NCBI RefSeq assembly: GCF_003576645.1
Contig: NC_044924.1
Location: forward strand, 26,489,740-26,553,739
DNA: 64,000 nucleotides
Reading direction: 5' to 3'
Source of the DNA: Ipomoea triloba
Lineage: Eukaryota; Streptophyta; Magnoliopsida; Solanales; Convolvulaceae
The stretch's first letter is position 1; the number at the start of each line of letters is the position of its first letter. Below the pieces are notes generated by a model. That model ran no database searches. It had not been told where the DNA came from and was given only the letters and a program-made list of their open reading frames with translations. This document shows positions 22,757 to 35,875 of this stretch, piece after piece. A program made the position numbers and the translations under genes.

Positions 22757-23590
22757 TATTTGTTACTAATAGAAATAAATGCTTTCAAGCCAATATAATA
22801 TACCCTCAAACCTTAATTTTTCAAAAGCATTTAATAATCAGGGTAAATTTTGAAATTCATTTACACATGTTTTAAGCATATCCACTTCCCTATCCTTCTC
22901 TCAAAAGGTTCCCATACCCAGGCTTAATAGAGCATTTAGGACAACGTAAACTACAGTAACTCATTGGTGCACACAAGGGATTTGTCCAGTTTGGACCGAG
23001 TTTCGAACATTTGTCTCTTCTCCCAAATGTTGTCTACTAAACTAGTGAACTAAACCGTGCGGGCAATCCATTTCCTTTTCATGGTTCTACTTTTTGAAAA
23101 ATTTCAAAGCCTTTAAACTTCCTTCACTAGTACAAAGGAGCACATCAACTACACCTGTACAAATGTAGCGGATGAGGGTGACTGGAAAAGTATAGGCTTT
23201 CCGCAACACCCGTTAAGGGGTTTTAGTCAAACATAAAATAATTTTAATTTTTTTTATAATTGAAAAGTATCGCTGATACCTCTTTGTTCTTTTTTTTTTC
23301 TTTCTAATTTTATATATATGCAACTAATTTTAAAAAATATAAATATAAATTGTAAGTAAAATATATAAATTTTTAATTACATTATAATTATTTTAAATTT
23401 ATAATATTAATATAGCTAAAGAAGGTTTTTAACTTTTTTTTTCATGTGTAAAAATTATTTCCAGCCATTGAATTTTGGTTTGTAAAGGAAAGAAGCTGCA
23501 CATTCACAGTAAGGGATGCAGAGACATTCTACACTAGTTACTCCACATGGAAAAACTGAGTCGTCAAAAAATTTTTCCCAATAAAAGAAC
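22757..23590 (+). repeat. CACTA-related segment, second copy
   Basis: The counterpart of 15655-16520, with small indels. The CACTAGTACAAA end is at 23125. The shared flanks show that a larger segment was duplicated. Confidence 0.75.
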
Positions 23591-24950
23591 CTTTCGAGTC
23601 TGCAGTTTCATTAACTAGCAAATTGATTACTAGTCGGACAACATGCGTCTTTTTAGAAGATGAGACTGAGAGAAATTGATATTATAATTAAAAGAATTCA
23701 CTATAAAAAAGAATGATGAATTTTAAAATCATATGTTGTACTATTCAATAATTTTCTATCAGCACTAACCTTCAAGAGGCATGACATGTTTAAGATTGAA
23801 AACGGAAGCATCTAATACTTTTCTGAGCAAAAATGTTGTTGAAGCTTGAGGATGGATGATGTTGTTCCACTGTACTAACAAATAAGATAAGATATAAAGC
23901 AAATAAATAGAATTTTTCAAATACCACATTTCCATTTTACTTGAAATGTAGGCTGCATTCAGAAGAGAAATTATAGTTGCATGTTTAAAAGCAAAACATT
24001 GAAGGGTGTGTTTTAATTAATATAGAAGCATGTTGTAAAGCTTGAATATTGAAAATTATGATGTAATTCATATCCATACGTGTTGAAAAAATGAGTATCT
24101 ATCGGAGAGAGTGCTATAATAAATTTTCACGCATTTTTTACTAGATGAGTGTATAATCGAATTTAGTGTCTTGCAGCGATAGAGTACCATCAGATAAGCT
24201 AAAAAGCTATTTTTAAAGGATGGTATGCTCAATGTTCATATCTCTGGCACATTCTCTAATAATGTATGCATCCCAGAAGGGTGCCTCAATTTCAAAAATA
24301 TAGAAAACGTCAATTGTGGAATTTTTAATCAGAAAGGTGCATCCAAGGAGAGAATTTTAAAAATTTCTACAATAGATGTTTTCTAGATTTCTACAATTAA
24401 AGGGTGTGTTTAATTGAATAACGGTGCATGTTGAAAAGCTGAGCATTGGAGTCTGTGATGCATAAATGTCCATTCGTGTTGAAAAGATGAGCATCGGAGA
24501 GTGTGCTATAATAAATTAAATTTTCATGCATTTTTTACTAGATGAGTGTATAATCGAATTTAGTGTCTTGTAGTGGCAGAGTACCATCAGATCAGCTAAA
24601 GAGCTATTGGCAAAGGATGGTACGCTCAATGTGCATATCTCGGACAAAGTCTCTAATAATGAATGCATCCCAGAAAGGTGCCTCAATATAAAAAATATAA
24701 AAAAAAACGTCAATTGTAAAAATTTTTAATCAGAAATGTGCATCGAAGGGGAGAATATTAAAAATTTCTAGAATTGACGTTTTCTAGATTTCTGCAATTA
24801 AAGAGTTTGTTTAATTGAATAACGGTGCATGTTGAAAAGCTGAACATTGGAAACTGTGATGCATTAATGTCCATCCATGTTGAAAAGATAAGCATCGGAA
24901 GCCGTGCTACAAATAATTTCCATGCATCGGAGGTCAACTTAGCTTAGCTT
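23591..24950 (+). repeat. R1 repeat family, forward copies
   Basis: R1 cores are near 24225 and 24620. The exon-like module AACCTTCAAGAGGC is near 23768 and the ACAACATGCGT module near 23640. Confidence 0.7.
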
Positions 24951-24965
24951 AGGCAAAATCATTCA

Positions 24966-25058
<93 letters not shown>

Positions 25059-25210
25059 TCAAAGCTGCAGTGTTAGCAAATCAGAATTTTTTTAAAAATT
25101 GGTAAAATGTTATCAAACCTGGATAGAATTTAATAAATTTTTAAAACAATCATAATAATTAAAGAAAGAATTCTAGGCCCTCTTTAGAGTTTCACCATAC
25201 CAAACTTCAC

Positions 25211-25345
25211 CATAAGTCCATAACGAAGAAGGCGTTGCTCATGCCATCCTTGCATAGCACGGGCAGCAGCATCTCTTTGTGCTCTGCCTGATCGAGAAGC
25301 TTGATAGCCATTTAAAAGAATAAGGGAACTCAGATTCTCAAAATT
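25211..25345 (-). pseudogene. Unidentified host exon with splice sites (exon x)
   Basis: The minus strand shows an acceptor (CTTGACAG) before 25345, then 45 open codons, then a donor GTGAAG below 25211. The peptide contains GYQASRSGRAQRDAAARAMQ and GWHEQRLLRYG. I do not recognise it. It is phase-compatible with the exon at 25795-25919, which supports both as exons of one unknown gene. A basic, alanine- and arginine-rich helix is likely. Confidence 0.5.
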
Positions 25346-25794
25346 CTGTCAAGCATACCAAATGAAATCAACCACTAGGTGACAGTCAAAAGAAAAAGTA
25401 CATAGAGACATAGACAGAGCAGCAGAAAGAGGAGATAAGCAATCTTTTGGAATGAAACACTCAAATATTAAGCTAAGGCCAATGTTTCCTGGCCCCTAAA
25501 ATTAAGCTTGTTGTGAATGAGTTGTAACATTAAATGCATAATCCATATGTTGTATTAATATGCATCTAAAGACATTATACTATAAATATATATATTTATA
25601 ATTTCAAAGAATGGGTTAAATTTCAAAGAATGGGTTAAAGAATTACTAATTTAACAGTTTCTAAACATTGCAAAGTTTGAAGCTTAAGAATAGGCCAAAT
25701 AATTAGTTCTAAGGTAAAAACCTACACAATAACATATTTATCGCACATATGAATTTGAATTATGTCCATTTAAAAGATTTTGAGATTTCTTTAC

Positions 25795-25919
25795 AAACTT
25801 AGACAAAAGAGAGCATTTTGAACACAAAATCTGTCCATGTTCATTTCTTTTGCATCCTTCACTTGGATCAGGAATGAGAGCACAGACTGGGTATATGTTC
25901 CTGGATTCTTCTTTCCCAG
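25795..25919 (-). pseudogene. Unidentified host exon with splice sites (exon y)
   Basis: The minus strand shows an acceptor (TTACAG) before 25919 and a donor GTAAAG after 25795. In the frame that joins exon x in phase it encodes NIYPVCALIPDPSEGCKRNE followed by HGQILCSKCSLL. The spaced cysteines could be metal-binding, but no family is recognised. A second frame is also open, so the reading depends on the splice phase. Confidence 0.45.
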
Positions 25920-26023
25920 CTGTAAGACACACTTTCTTAATTTTGATTACGTACTTTATTGATAATTATTTTATTTACTTTTATACTAATATTTATATTA
26001 TTCTTTTTAATTTTTCACTTTCA

Positions 26024-26029
<6 letters not shown>

Positions 26030-26055
<26 letters not shown>

Positions 26056-26072
26056 CACATATGGTTAAGAAA

Positions 26073-26100
<28 letters not shown>
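26030..26100. repeat. (TA)n microsatellites
   Basis: Two TA runs (about 26030-26055 and 26072-26099) are separated by CACATATGGTTAAG. Confidence 0.9.
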
Positions 26101-26103
<3 letters not shown>

Positions 26104-26377
26104 CATAACACATAATACACAATACACAATTTTTATATGCATATACATAACACATAATACATAATATACAAGAAAATTTCTAAAATATATTATTGAACAT
26201 TTTAACACATAATAGCAAGTATATAGATATACATAATACACAATATTTTTAATTAAACTATCACAATATTAATACCTAACATATACAATAACACACAATA
26301 ATTAATCAAAATTAAATTAAACAATAATAAATATTTCTTAAATATAAAACAAATAAATAAAATAAATAAAGTGTGCG

Positions 26378-26720
26378 TACGTACCTCAGATCCCGGTGAG
26401 CACAGGGCGAAGAGCTGGGGAGGCCACCGGCGGCGAGGTGGTGCAGCAGTTGCGTCCGGCAACGAGGTGGTGCGGCGGTTGCGTCAGGCGGCAAGGATCA
26501 GCGGCGACGGTGGCTGTTGACGGCGCCGGTGGGTGTGTCGACCGGAGGCACAGCAACGGCGACGGCAATGGAGGTGTGGGGAAGCTCCCACTTCGGACGC
26601 AGTTGGTCAAATTTTTTTAATAAAAAGAAAAAAATTATTAAATAGTGGACAATTTAATTATAAAAATACCACCGCGGCACTTTACGCGTCCAGAGTTTCA
26701 ACTCCGGATGCAAATCGTCC
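26378..26720. other. GC-rich island, unassigned, transposon-like motifs
   Basis: 26390-26610 is sharply GC-rich against its surroundings, with repeated GGCGGCGAGGTGGTGC-like units. Frames are open on both strands by composition alone. The GC part is followed by CGTCCAGAGTTTCAACTCCG and CACTTCGGACGC-type motifs that look like transposon subterminal repeats. I could not assign a family. Confidence 0.4.
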
Positions 26721-26869
26721 TATATTTTTGGTCAATTTTAAATGAAGGAGAACCATGAAGAGATCACCTCATGTGATCTTGGGAGCAAAGGAAAAGAGGT
26801 CGTGCTTTCCAAGCACGAATCAATTACCCTGAAGAAGAAAGATAGGGCAAGGAAATGTACTTTTAACAG

Positions 26870-26969
26870 TTTTATGCAAAAATTCTTTTATGATGCTCAA
26901 GGATGGTATGCTCAATGTGCATATCTCGGGCAGAGTCTCTAATAATCAATGCATCCCAGAAAGGTCCCT

Positions 26970-27029
<60 letters not shown>

Positions 27030-28760
27030 CGTCAATGGTAGAAATGTTAATCAGAAAGGTGCATTAAAGGGGAGAATATTAACAATTTCTAAAATTGACG
27101 TTTTCTAGGTTTCAGCAATTAAAGGGTGTGTTTAATTGAATAATGGTGCATGTTGAAAAGCTGAGCATTGGAGACTGTGAAGCATTAATGTCCATCCGTG
27201 TTGAAAAGATGAGCATCGGAGAGTGCGCTACAATAAAATTCCACGCATTTTTTACTATATGAGTGTAATCGAATTTATGTCTTATGGCTGCCAGAGCATC
27301 AGCTAAAGAGAGAGCAAATGCGAATGGATGATATGCTCAATGTGCATATCTCGGGCACAATTTTGAATAATGAATGCATCCCTGTAATTCTTTGAATTGT
27401 TTTTCTCAACAATCTCCACCTACAAGAAGTAGAGTATATGTTTAGTTTTCAGATACGCAAAGAGGTCAAAATGAACATGTATGTTAGTGAAACGGTCTCG
27501 AGTTTTCAACTTTCAATTAATAAAACTAGATACCTGTATGTGTCTCCAATTCTTTCAAATGCTCCTGCTTTCTCCTTCTTGAATGCCAATTCTTTATTGT
27601 CTAGCAACCTTCTTAAAATAAAATATTCATTCTCCAATCTGATCAACTATTAACAACCTTAATCTTTAGAGTGTTTAATGATGATATCAATAGTTAAAAC
27701 CAAATTGGATTCCAATGTTATATAAATGGTGTAAAACAACCAATGTAATGTTAGTTATAACAATTCTAACCTCCTTTTACGTTTTGCATCCATTTGGTGA
27801 GTGAGTTATGCTTCCGCTGTAGTTAAAAAATAAATGTTTAGCTTTCAAGACAATACAAAGAACTTAAGTCCATAGAGGAAATATAAGGTGTTATTGCTAA
27901 GCAAATTAAAATTGGTTCATGTAAGGCCATATGGAAATGTCATAATTTTATTTTAACCAAGTTAATCTTTATTTTTATTTAAATTTAAAACAAGTAATTA
28001 AAAACTTCTAGTAATGACTATTTTAAAATTTTGTCATTAAGATGTCTTAGGCGCTCAATAGAGAGATGATTAAAAGTTTCTATAATTGACGTTTTCTAGA
28101 TTTTTGCAACTGAGGCACCTTTCTGTTGAAAAGCAAAATATTGAAGTGTGTGTTTTAATGAATATCGATTTGTGTTGAAAAGTTCAATATCGGAGACTAT
28201 AATGTAATTAATATGCGTGTTACAATAAATTTCCATGCATTTTTTACTAGATGAATGCAGCAGCAGAGTAGCATAAGCTAAAGAGCTATTGGAAAACGGA
28301 TGGTATGCTCAATGTGTAAATCTCGGGCACAGTTTGGATTTAACCTTTTAGACTTGATTTGATTGGGAACCAATATAAATATAAGTAAATATGGATATGC
28401 TATTGCTTAGGTATATTCTTTCAAATGTGGCATATATAATTCTCTTCAAACCAAGTAAATCTTTATTTTAATTCTAAATTTATTACAACCAATTACAAAA
28501 TTCCAACTATTAACTTTTTTTCTTTTTAGATTTCAAAAGTGAGCGACATTTCTATAGTAAAGTTACGCATTAAAGAGTGCATTGTAATAAATATTCATGT
28601 GTTTTTAACTATATCACGGTGTAGGTGTATAATTGAATTTAACCTAAACGAATTACCTCAATCTTAACTTATGTTTTAGTGTCCCACATTTAAATATTAG
28701 AGAAAGAAGTCAGATGTTTATAATATCTTGTATTCAACGTGCTAGAAGATTGGATTTAAT
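26870..28760 (+). repeat. R1 repeat family, forward copies, with (TA)n at 26974-27028
   Basis: R1 cores lie near 26905, 27330 and 28300. The exon-like module ACGTTTTGCATCCATTTGGT is near 27780. The short frames across the first core and the (TA)n run are not supported as genes. Confidence 0.7.
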
Positions 28761-28919
28761 CTTTTATGCCGAATTCAGCTCCGCCCCTATTTGATCATGG
28801 GCACCTTGACAAGCAATGGTCTTACAATATTTTCTTTGAAGCTGGTAAGTTTTATATTTTGATTTTAAATTTTAATATAAGCAATTAACAAATTTATAAT
28901 TAACTTTTTGTATTAAAAA

Positions 28920-31900
28920 GTTCTGCACTGGAGTTTCTGTGTAGCTGGACAACATGCGTTTTTTAGAGGATGATGGTGTCAGTAACGAATTTTATAATTA
29001 AAAGAATTCACTATAAAAAGAATGATGAATTTTAAAATCATATGTTGTACTACTCAATTTGTTTAGCACAACTAACTTTTAAGAGGCACCACAGGTTTTG
29101 GATTGGAAACGGATGTAATTAATATCCATCCGTGAGAAAAAGATGAGTATTAGAGAGCGTGCTACAATAAACTTCTATGCACTTTTAACTAGATGATTGT
29201 ATAATTGGATTTAGTGCCTTGTAGCGACAACATCAACTAAAGTGCTATTGGCAAAGGAAGGTATGGTCAAAGTGCATATCTCGAGCACAGCCTGGAATAA
29301 TGAATGCATCCCAGAATGGTGCACCCAACCAAAAACATTGTTAATCTTTAGAGTGTTTAAGTTATGATATCAACAACAGCAAATTGGATTTAAAAAAAAA
29401 GCTGTTTTTTCTACAAGATTGGCCATCCATATTCCTTTTGCTACTTTTCTTCACTACAAATATATAAATTGAGTAAAACTACCAATGTTATAATAATCCT
29501 TACCTCCTTTCACGTTTTGCATCCATTTGGTTAGTTCTTTCGGCTTCCTCTGAAGTTAAAAAACAATTAGCTTTTTTATATTGAAAACTTGTGCACGAGA
29601 GTTTTTGTTGTACCCGGACAACATGCATTTTTTAGAAGATTAGAGTGTCAGTAATTGATTATATAATTGAAACTATAAAAAGAAGGATGAAATTTAAAAT
29701 CATATGTTTTCGATTCAATAATTTGTCAGCACCACTGACCTTCTAAGAGGCACCACGGGTTTAGGATTGAAAACGGAAGCCTCTACTCCATTTTAGAGAA
29801 AGAGGCTAGGTTGTTGAAGCTTAAGGATCCATGCTACTCGACTAACAAATAAGATAAGGTATAAATCAAATAAATAGAGTTTTTCAAATACCATAGATCA
29901 ATTTTACCTAAAATCTAGGCTACGTTCGGAAAAGCAATTACATTAGTTCACTGATTCAGTTGTGTAAGGAAATAAGTAGGGATATGATTAAAAATTTCTA
30001 CAATTAACATTTTCTAGATTTCAACAATTGAAGGATGCATTTAATTAATATCGGTGGGCGTTGAAAAGGTGAACATTGGAGATTGTGATCGACTAATAAC
30101 ATCTATTCGAGTTGAAAAAATACGCATCCGGTTGCATGCTACAATAAATTTCCACGCATTCATCACTATATGAGTGTAAAATTAAAACCTTTTATGAGCG
30201 ATCCTTCTTTAGTTTGGCAAAGGTTGGTATGCTCACTGTGCATATCTCGTGCAACGTCTCTAATAATGGATGCATCCCAGCAGAGAGGTGCCCCCAACGA
30301 AAATCCCTATTAATCTTTAGAGTGTTTAAGTTATGATATCAACAACAGCAAATTAGATACAATTGAGTAGAAAAAATACACATCGGGTTGCTTGCTACAA
30401 TAAATTTCCACGCATTCATCAGCATATCAGTGTAAACTTAAAAAGTTTTTTGAGCAATCGCTCTTTAGTTTTGCAAAGGATGATATGCTCACTGTGCATA
30501 TCTCGTGCAAAGTCTTTAATAATGGATGCATCCCAGAGAGGTGCCCCTAACGAAAATCCCTGTTAATCTTTAGAGTGTTTAAGTTATGATATCAACAACA
30601 GCAAATTGGATACAAAAAAGCTGTTTTTTCTTATTAAAAAAAAAACCTGCTTTTTCTTCAAGATTGACCATCCATATTCCTTTTGCTGCTTTTCTTCACT
30701 ACAAATATATAAATTGAGTAAAACTACCATTGTTATAATAATTCTTACCTCCTCTCACGTTTTGCATCCAATTGGTTAGTTCTTTCTGCTTCCCTTGAAG
30801 TTAAAAAACAATTAGCTTTTTTTTTTTTGAAAACTTGTGCACGAGAGTTTTTGTTGTACCCGGACAACATGCATTTTTTAGAAGATCAGAGTGTCAGTAA
30901 TTGATTATATAATTGAAACTATAAAAGAAGGATGAAATTTAAAATCATATGATGTACTATTCAATAATTTGTCAGCGTCACTAACCTTCAAGAGGCACCG
31001 CGGGTTTAGGATTGAAAACGGAAGCCTCTACTACTTTTTTGAGAATGAAGCTAGTTGTTGAAGCTTAAGGATCCATGCTACTCGACTAACAAATAAGATA
31101 AGATATAAATCAAATAAATAGAGTTTAATTTGGAGCAATTTTTCAATTTACCTGAAATGTAGGCTAGGATCGAAAGAGCAATTACAGTGATTCAGTGATT
31201 CAGTTATGTTAGGAGCTCAGTAGGGAGATGACTAAAAATTTCTACAATTAACGTTTTCTAGATTTCAACAATTGAAGGATGCATTTAATTAATATTTGTG
31301 GGCGTTGAAAAGGTGAACATTGGAGATTGTGATCGACTAATAATATCTATTCGAGTTGAAAAAATACGCATCGGGTTGCATGCTACAATAAATTTCCACG
31401 CATTCATCACTATATGAGTGTAAAATTAAAACCTTTAATGAGTGATCCCTCTTTAGTTTGGCAAAGGATGATATGCTCACTGTGCATATCTCGGGCAAAG
31501 TCTCTAACAATTGATGCATCCCAGAGAGGTGCGCCCAAGCAAAATTCCTGTTAATCTTTAGAGTGTTTAAGTTATGATATCAACACCAGCAAATTGGATA
31601 CAAAAAAGCTGCTTTTTCTTATAAAAAAAACCTGCTTTTTCTTCAAGATTGACCATCCATATTCCTTTTGTTGTTTTTCTTCACTACAAATATATAAATT
31701 GAGTAAAACTACCAATGTTATAATAATTCTTACCTCCTTTCACGTTTTGCATCCAATTGGTTTGTTCTTTCTGCTTCCCTTGCAGTTAAAAAACAATTAG
31801 CTTTTTTTTTTTTTGAAAACTTGTGCACGAGAGTTTTTGTTGTACCCAGACAAAATGCATTTTTGATAAGATTAGAGTGTCAGTAATTGATTATATAATT

Positions 31901-33677
31901 GAAACTATAAAAGAAGGATGAAATTTAAAATCATATGATGTACTATTCAATAATTTGTCAGCGTCACTAACCTTCAAGAGGCACCTATTCAATAATTTGT
32001 CAGCGTCACTAACCTTCAAGAGGCACCGCGGGTTTAGGATTGAAAACGGAAGCCTCTACTACTTTTTTGAGAATGAAGCTAGTTGTTGAAGCTTAAGGAT
32101 CCATGCTACTCGACTAACAAATAAGATAAGATATAAATCAAATAAATAGAGTTTAATTTGGAGCAATTTTTCAATTTACCTGAAATGTAGGCTAGGATCG
32201 AAAGAGCAATTACAGTGATTCAGTGATTCAGTTATGTTAGGAGCTCAGTAGGGAGATGACTAAAAATTTCTACAATTAACGTTTTCTAGATTTCAACAAT
32301 TGAAGGATGCATTTAATTAATATTTGTGGGCGTTGAAAAGGTGAACATTGGAGATTGTGATCGACTAATAATATCTATTCGAGTTGAAAAAATACGCATC
32401 GGGTTGCATGCTACAATAAATTTCCACGCATTCATCACTATATGAGTGTAAAATTAAAACCTTTAATGAGTGATCCCTCTTTAGTTTGGCAAAGGATGAT
32501 ATGCTCACTGTGCATATCTCGGGCAAAGTCTCTAACAATTGATGCATCCCAGAGAGGTGCGCCCAAGCAAAATTCCTGTTAATCTTTAGAGTGTTTAAGT
32601 TATGATATCAACACCAGCAAATTGGATACAAAAAAGCTGCTTTTTCTTATAAAAAAAACCTGCTTTTTCTTCAAGATTGACCATCCATATTCCTTTTGTT
32701 GTTTTTCTTCACTACAAATATATAAATTGAGTAAAACTACCAATGTTATAATAATTCTTACCTCCTTTCACGTTTTGCATCCAATTGGTTTGTTCTTTCT
32801 GCTTCCCTTGCAGTTAAAAAACAATTAGCTTTTTTTTTTTTTGAAAACTTGTGCACGAGAGTTTTTGTTGTACCCAGACAAAATGCATTTTTGATAAGAT
32901 TAGAGTGTCAGTAATTGATTATATAATTGAAACTATAAAAGAAGGATGAAATTTAAAATCATATGATGTACTATTCAATAATTTGTCAGCGTCACTAACC
33001 TTCAAGAGGCACCGCGGGTTTAGGATTGAAAACGGAAGCCTCTACTACTTTTTTGAGAATGAAGCTAGGTTGTTCAAGCTTAAGGATCCATGCTACTCGA
33101 CTAACAAATAAGATAAGATATAAATCAAATAAATAGAGTTTAATTTGGAGCATATTTTCATTTACCTGAAATGTAGGCTAGGATCGAAAGAGCAATTACA
33201 GTGATTCACTGATTCACCTATGTTAGGAGCTCAGTAGGGAGATGACTAAAAATTTCTACAATTAACGTTTTCTAGATTTCAACAATTGAAGGATGCATTT
33301 AATTAATATCGGTGAGCGTTGAAAAGGTGAACATTGGAGATTGTGATCGACTAATAATATCTATTCGAGTAGAAAAAAAATACGCATTGGGTTGCATGCT
33401 ACAATAAATTTCCACGCATTCATCACTTTATGAGTGTAAAATTAAAACGTTTTATGAACGATACCTCTTTAGTTTGGCAAAGGATGGTATGCTCACTGTG
33501 CATATCTCGGGCAAAGTCTCTAATAATGGATGCATCCCAGAAAGGTGCCCCCAACCAAAATCCCTGTTAATCTTTAGAGTGTTTAAGTTATGATATCAAC
33601 AACAGAAAATTGGATACAAAAATGCTGCTTTTTCTTATTAAAGAAAAAAACTGCTTTTTCTTCAAGATTAACCATCC
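28920..33677 (+). repeat. R1 repeat array, near-tandem units of about 1 kb
   Basis: Cores near 29265, 30230, 30488, 31476, 32504 and 33489 define units of roughly 1 kb and one short unit of about 258 bp. Each full unit holds the modules in order: ACAACATGCATTTTT, CTTCAAGAGGCACC exon-like, GTAGGCTAGG, TTTCTAGATTTCAACAATTG, the core, and CCTCCTTTCACGTTTTGCAT exon-like. The array ends at the R1/R2 junction at 33677. Confidence 0.8.
30957..33012 (+). repeat. Exact 1028-bp tandem duplication inside R1
   Basis: 30957-31984 and 31985-33012 appear identical. The join repeats 42 bp beginning CTATTCAATAATTTGTCAGC. No N marks the join, so this may be a genuine recent duplication or an unmarked assembly error. 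Confidence 0.85.
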
Positions 33678-35875
33678 ATAAACAAAGCTTAGATATTGTT
33701 GATACAATTTACAATTTTTAATAATTATTATTCACGGATAGCATGAGTGAAATGCTAGTATTTGTAATAAGAAAAAGCAAAAATTGGAAAAAGTGAGGTG
33801 TGGAATCTTAACTATTCACTTGCCAGCCTTACAATCACCCATCATTTCCTTTATGCAGTTCACTCAGCCTTAACAATTCAGTCGTCACTGTTCATTGCCT
33901 GCAACTTGACAATTCAAGTGGACTATTTTTGCAGTTCACCCGTGACTTGGGTAGGTGAAATTATTTTGTTTGAAAAGATGGAAATGTAGCAGTAAGGAAT
34001 AACCTCTAGTGAACTTTGTTCAATTTGAAGACGCATGGCAAGTTATTCGGTGTGTAAATCACGGTCTAAAATGACGTTGTTGAATTTTATGAGTTAGAAT
34101 AATATAATTCTACATTATTAGTCATAATAATATATTACGTGTTGGAATAATGTACATTATATGTTAAAATAATGTACTTTATGTGTTAAAATAATATACA
34201 TTATGAGTTAAAATATTGAAACTTCTACGGTAAAATAATGCATATTATTTGTTAGAATAATATACTTTGTGTTAGAATAATGTACATAATAAATTATAAA
34301 AATGTATATTGCAGTTGATCACGTAAAAAAAAGCATTACCCAAAACAAAGTCGTTTTTTAGATGGTAATCCACACAATAACGATTGGACACGCATATATC
34401 AAACACTTTTATCAGTCTTCAACACTTTAACTCTTTTTTTTTTTTTTTTTTGGAAAAACTCTCTTTCTTAAATTCTCAATCTCTCCAAACTGTAAACACT
34501 CAGCTCTCATTATTTCCACTCTCCATCTTCTGCTCACAAACTCCCTACACGATTCTCTAATCTTTGAACTGACCCAATGCCGCTAAAATTCATCGGTAAG
34601 ATTCGACCTTATATCTTCTCCATCTCTACATTTTCTCTCGCTGTTTTTCTTCATTTTCATCTTTTTTTCTCTGGATATCTAAAATTTGCAGTGTTTTGCA
34701 TTTTGATTTTGGTTTTTCTTTTCTTAGCTTGTTCGTATTTTTACTGTTTGGTTTTCATTGAATCCAGGTTCTTGTAAATATTTCTTCAATTTCAAGGATG
34801 TGGTTAAACTTAAAAGATTTTGGAAGCTAGGAATCATCATTTACGGTCGCGATTTCTTTGTATAATTTAAGGTAATTTATACATTTATATTGATTTTATG
34901 AGTATGATGTAAATATAATAATTTTTTATTAAATTCAATTACATTTTAAAAATATTTTGAGGCATTAATGTTATTTAGTGCAAAAACACTTTAGATCACA
35001 ATAGTAGTGACGGGATGAGTGAGCTTCTCCATGCAGATGCGAGAAGAGTAAGGTTTCGAAGGATAAAGTAGTCTCTGCGGTGCAGTGTGTTTTTTCACCC
35101 AAAAAACGAAAAAATAATAGTTATGATACCATACTTGAGTGTGAAACTATGAGAATAGACGGAAATTGGATACTTTATCCCCAAATAGGATTCTTTTTCG
35201 CAGCTGATACCAAAATGTGATGGTTTTTTAGAGGAGGAAAAATGAGGAAAAGAGACATTCTTGGTAGCCTTTTTTAGAATGGAAAAACGCTACCAAGAAT
35301 GCCATTTCTAGACTTTATTAAAAAAATGAAATAAACCAAGGTATTATACTGGTGTACTGTGGTTATTTGATTAAGATTTGTTTGTAATGATTATGGTCAT
35401 GTCGATTAATTATTGAATTAGTAATAATTAGTATTTATCAGGTAATAATTAGATGGCATTAATTATAATATTAAATTATTAATTATTAATTATTAATTAG
35501 AAAACAGTATATTATTAAATTTTGTAGTAATAATTCAGGAATATTTTAGTATGGTAATTATAATCTATCCTGGCTAATGTATTATATAATAATGATTAGA
35601 TAGAAGCATTCCAACGACTTAGACAATAAACCAAAATCTAAGTCCAAAAATTTAGAATTTTAAACATACACCATAACTTCTCAAATAATCTCAAGAGTCC
35701 ACCTAAAAATGAACTGAACATTATGAGTCTTATTTTTATATCTCCCAAAATTGTCTTGAGCCTTACAAACCAAAATGGCCCTGGATTAATTTTGAAGAAA
35801 CTATATAGTATATACTCTATTAAATGCTAAAGAATTTATTTAAATAACAGTGCATCACAAGTTAAATGCATTTGT
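33678..35875 (+). repeat. R2 repeat family, copy 1
   Basis: Starts ATAAACAAAG next to the R1 tail and matches 41007 onward and 60711 onward at roughly 97-98 percent by eye. It contains GTTAGAATAATAT-type short repeats. At 34577 an ATG is followed after seven codons by a splice donor (CATCGGTAAGATTCG), preceded by a pyrimidine-rich leader, so it looks like a 5' UTR plus first exon. It is interrupted at 35876 by element R3. Confidence 0.8.
34577..34596 (+). pseudogene. Gene-like first exon start inside R2
   Basis: ATG CCG CTA AAA TTC ATC followed by G/GTAAGATTCG has the form of a short first coding exon and donor. The preceding CT-rich stretch with CTCAGCTCTCATTATTTCC resembles a 5' leader. 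The same structure is kept at 41901, 43622 and 61599. No downstream exon is recognisable, so it is either a captured gene start or the leader of an unknown element. Confidence 0.35.

Noticed and set aside
26386..26620. Overlapping GC-rich frames on both strands
   Set aside because: They are open because of composition; repeated GGCGGCGAGG units, no domain, no splice or start support.
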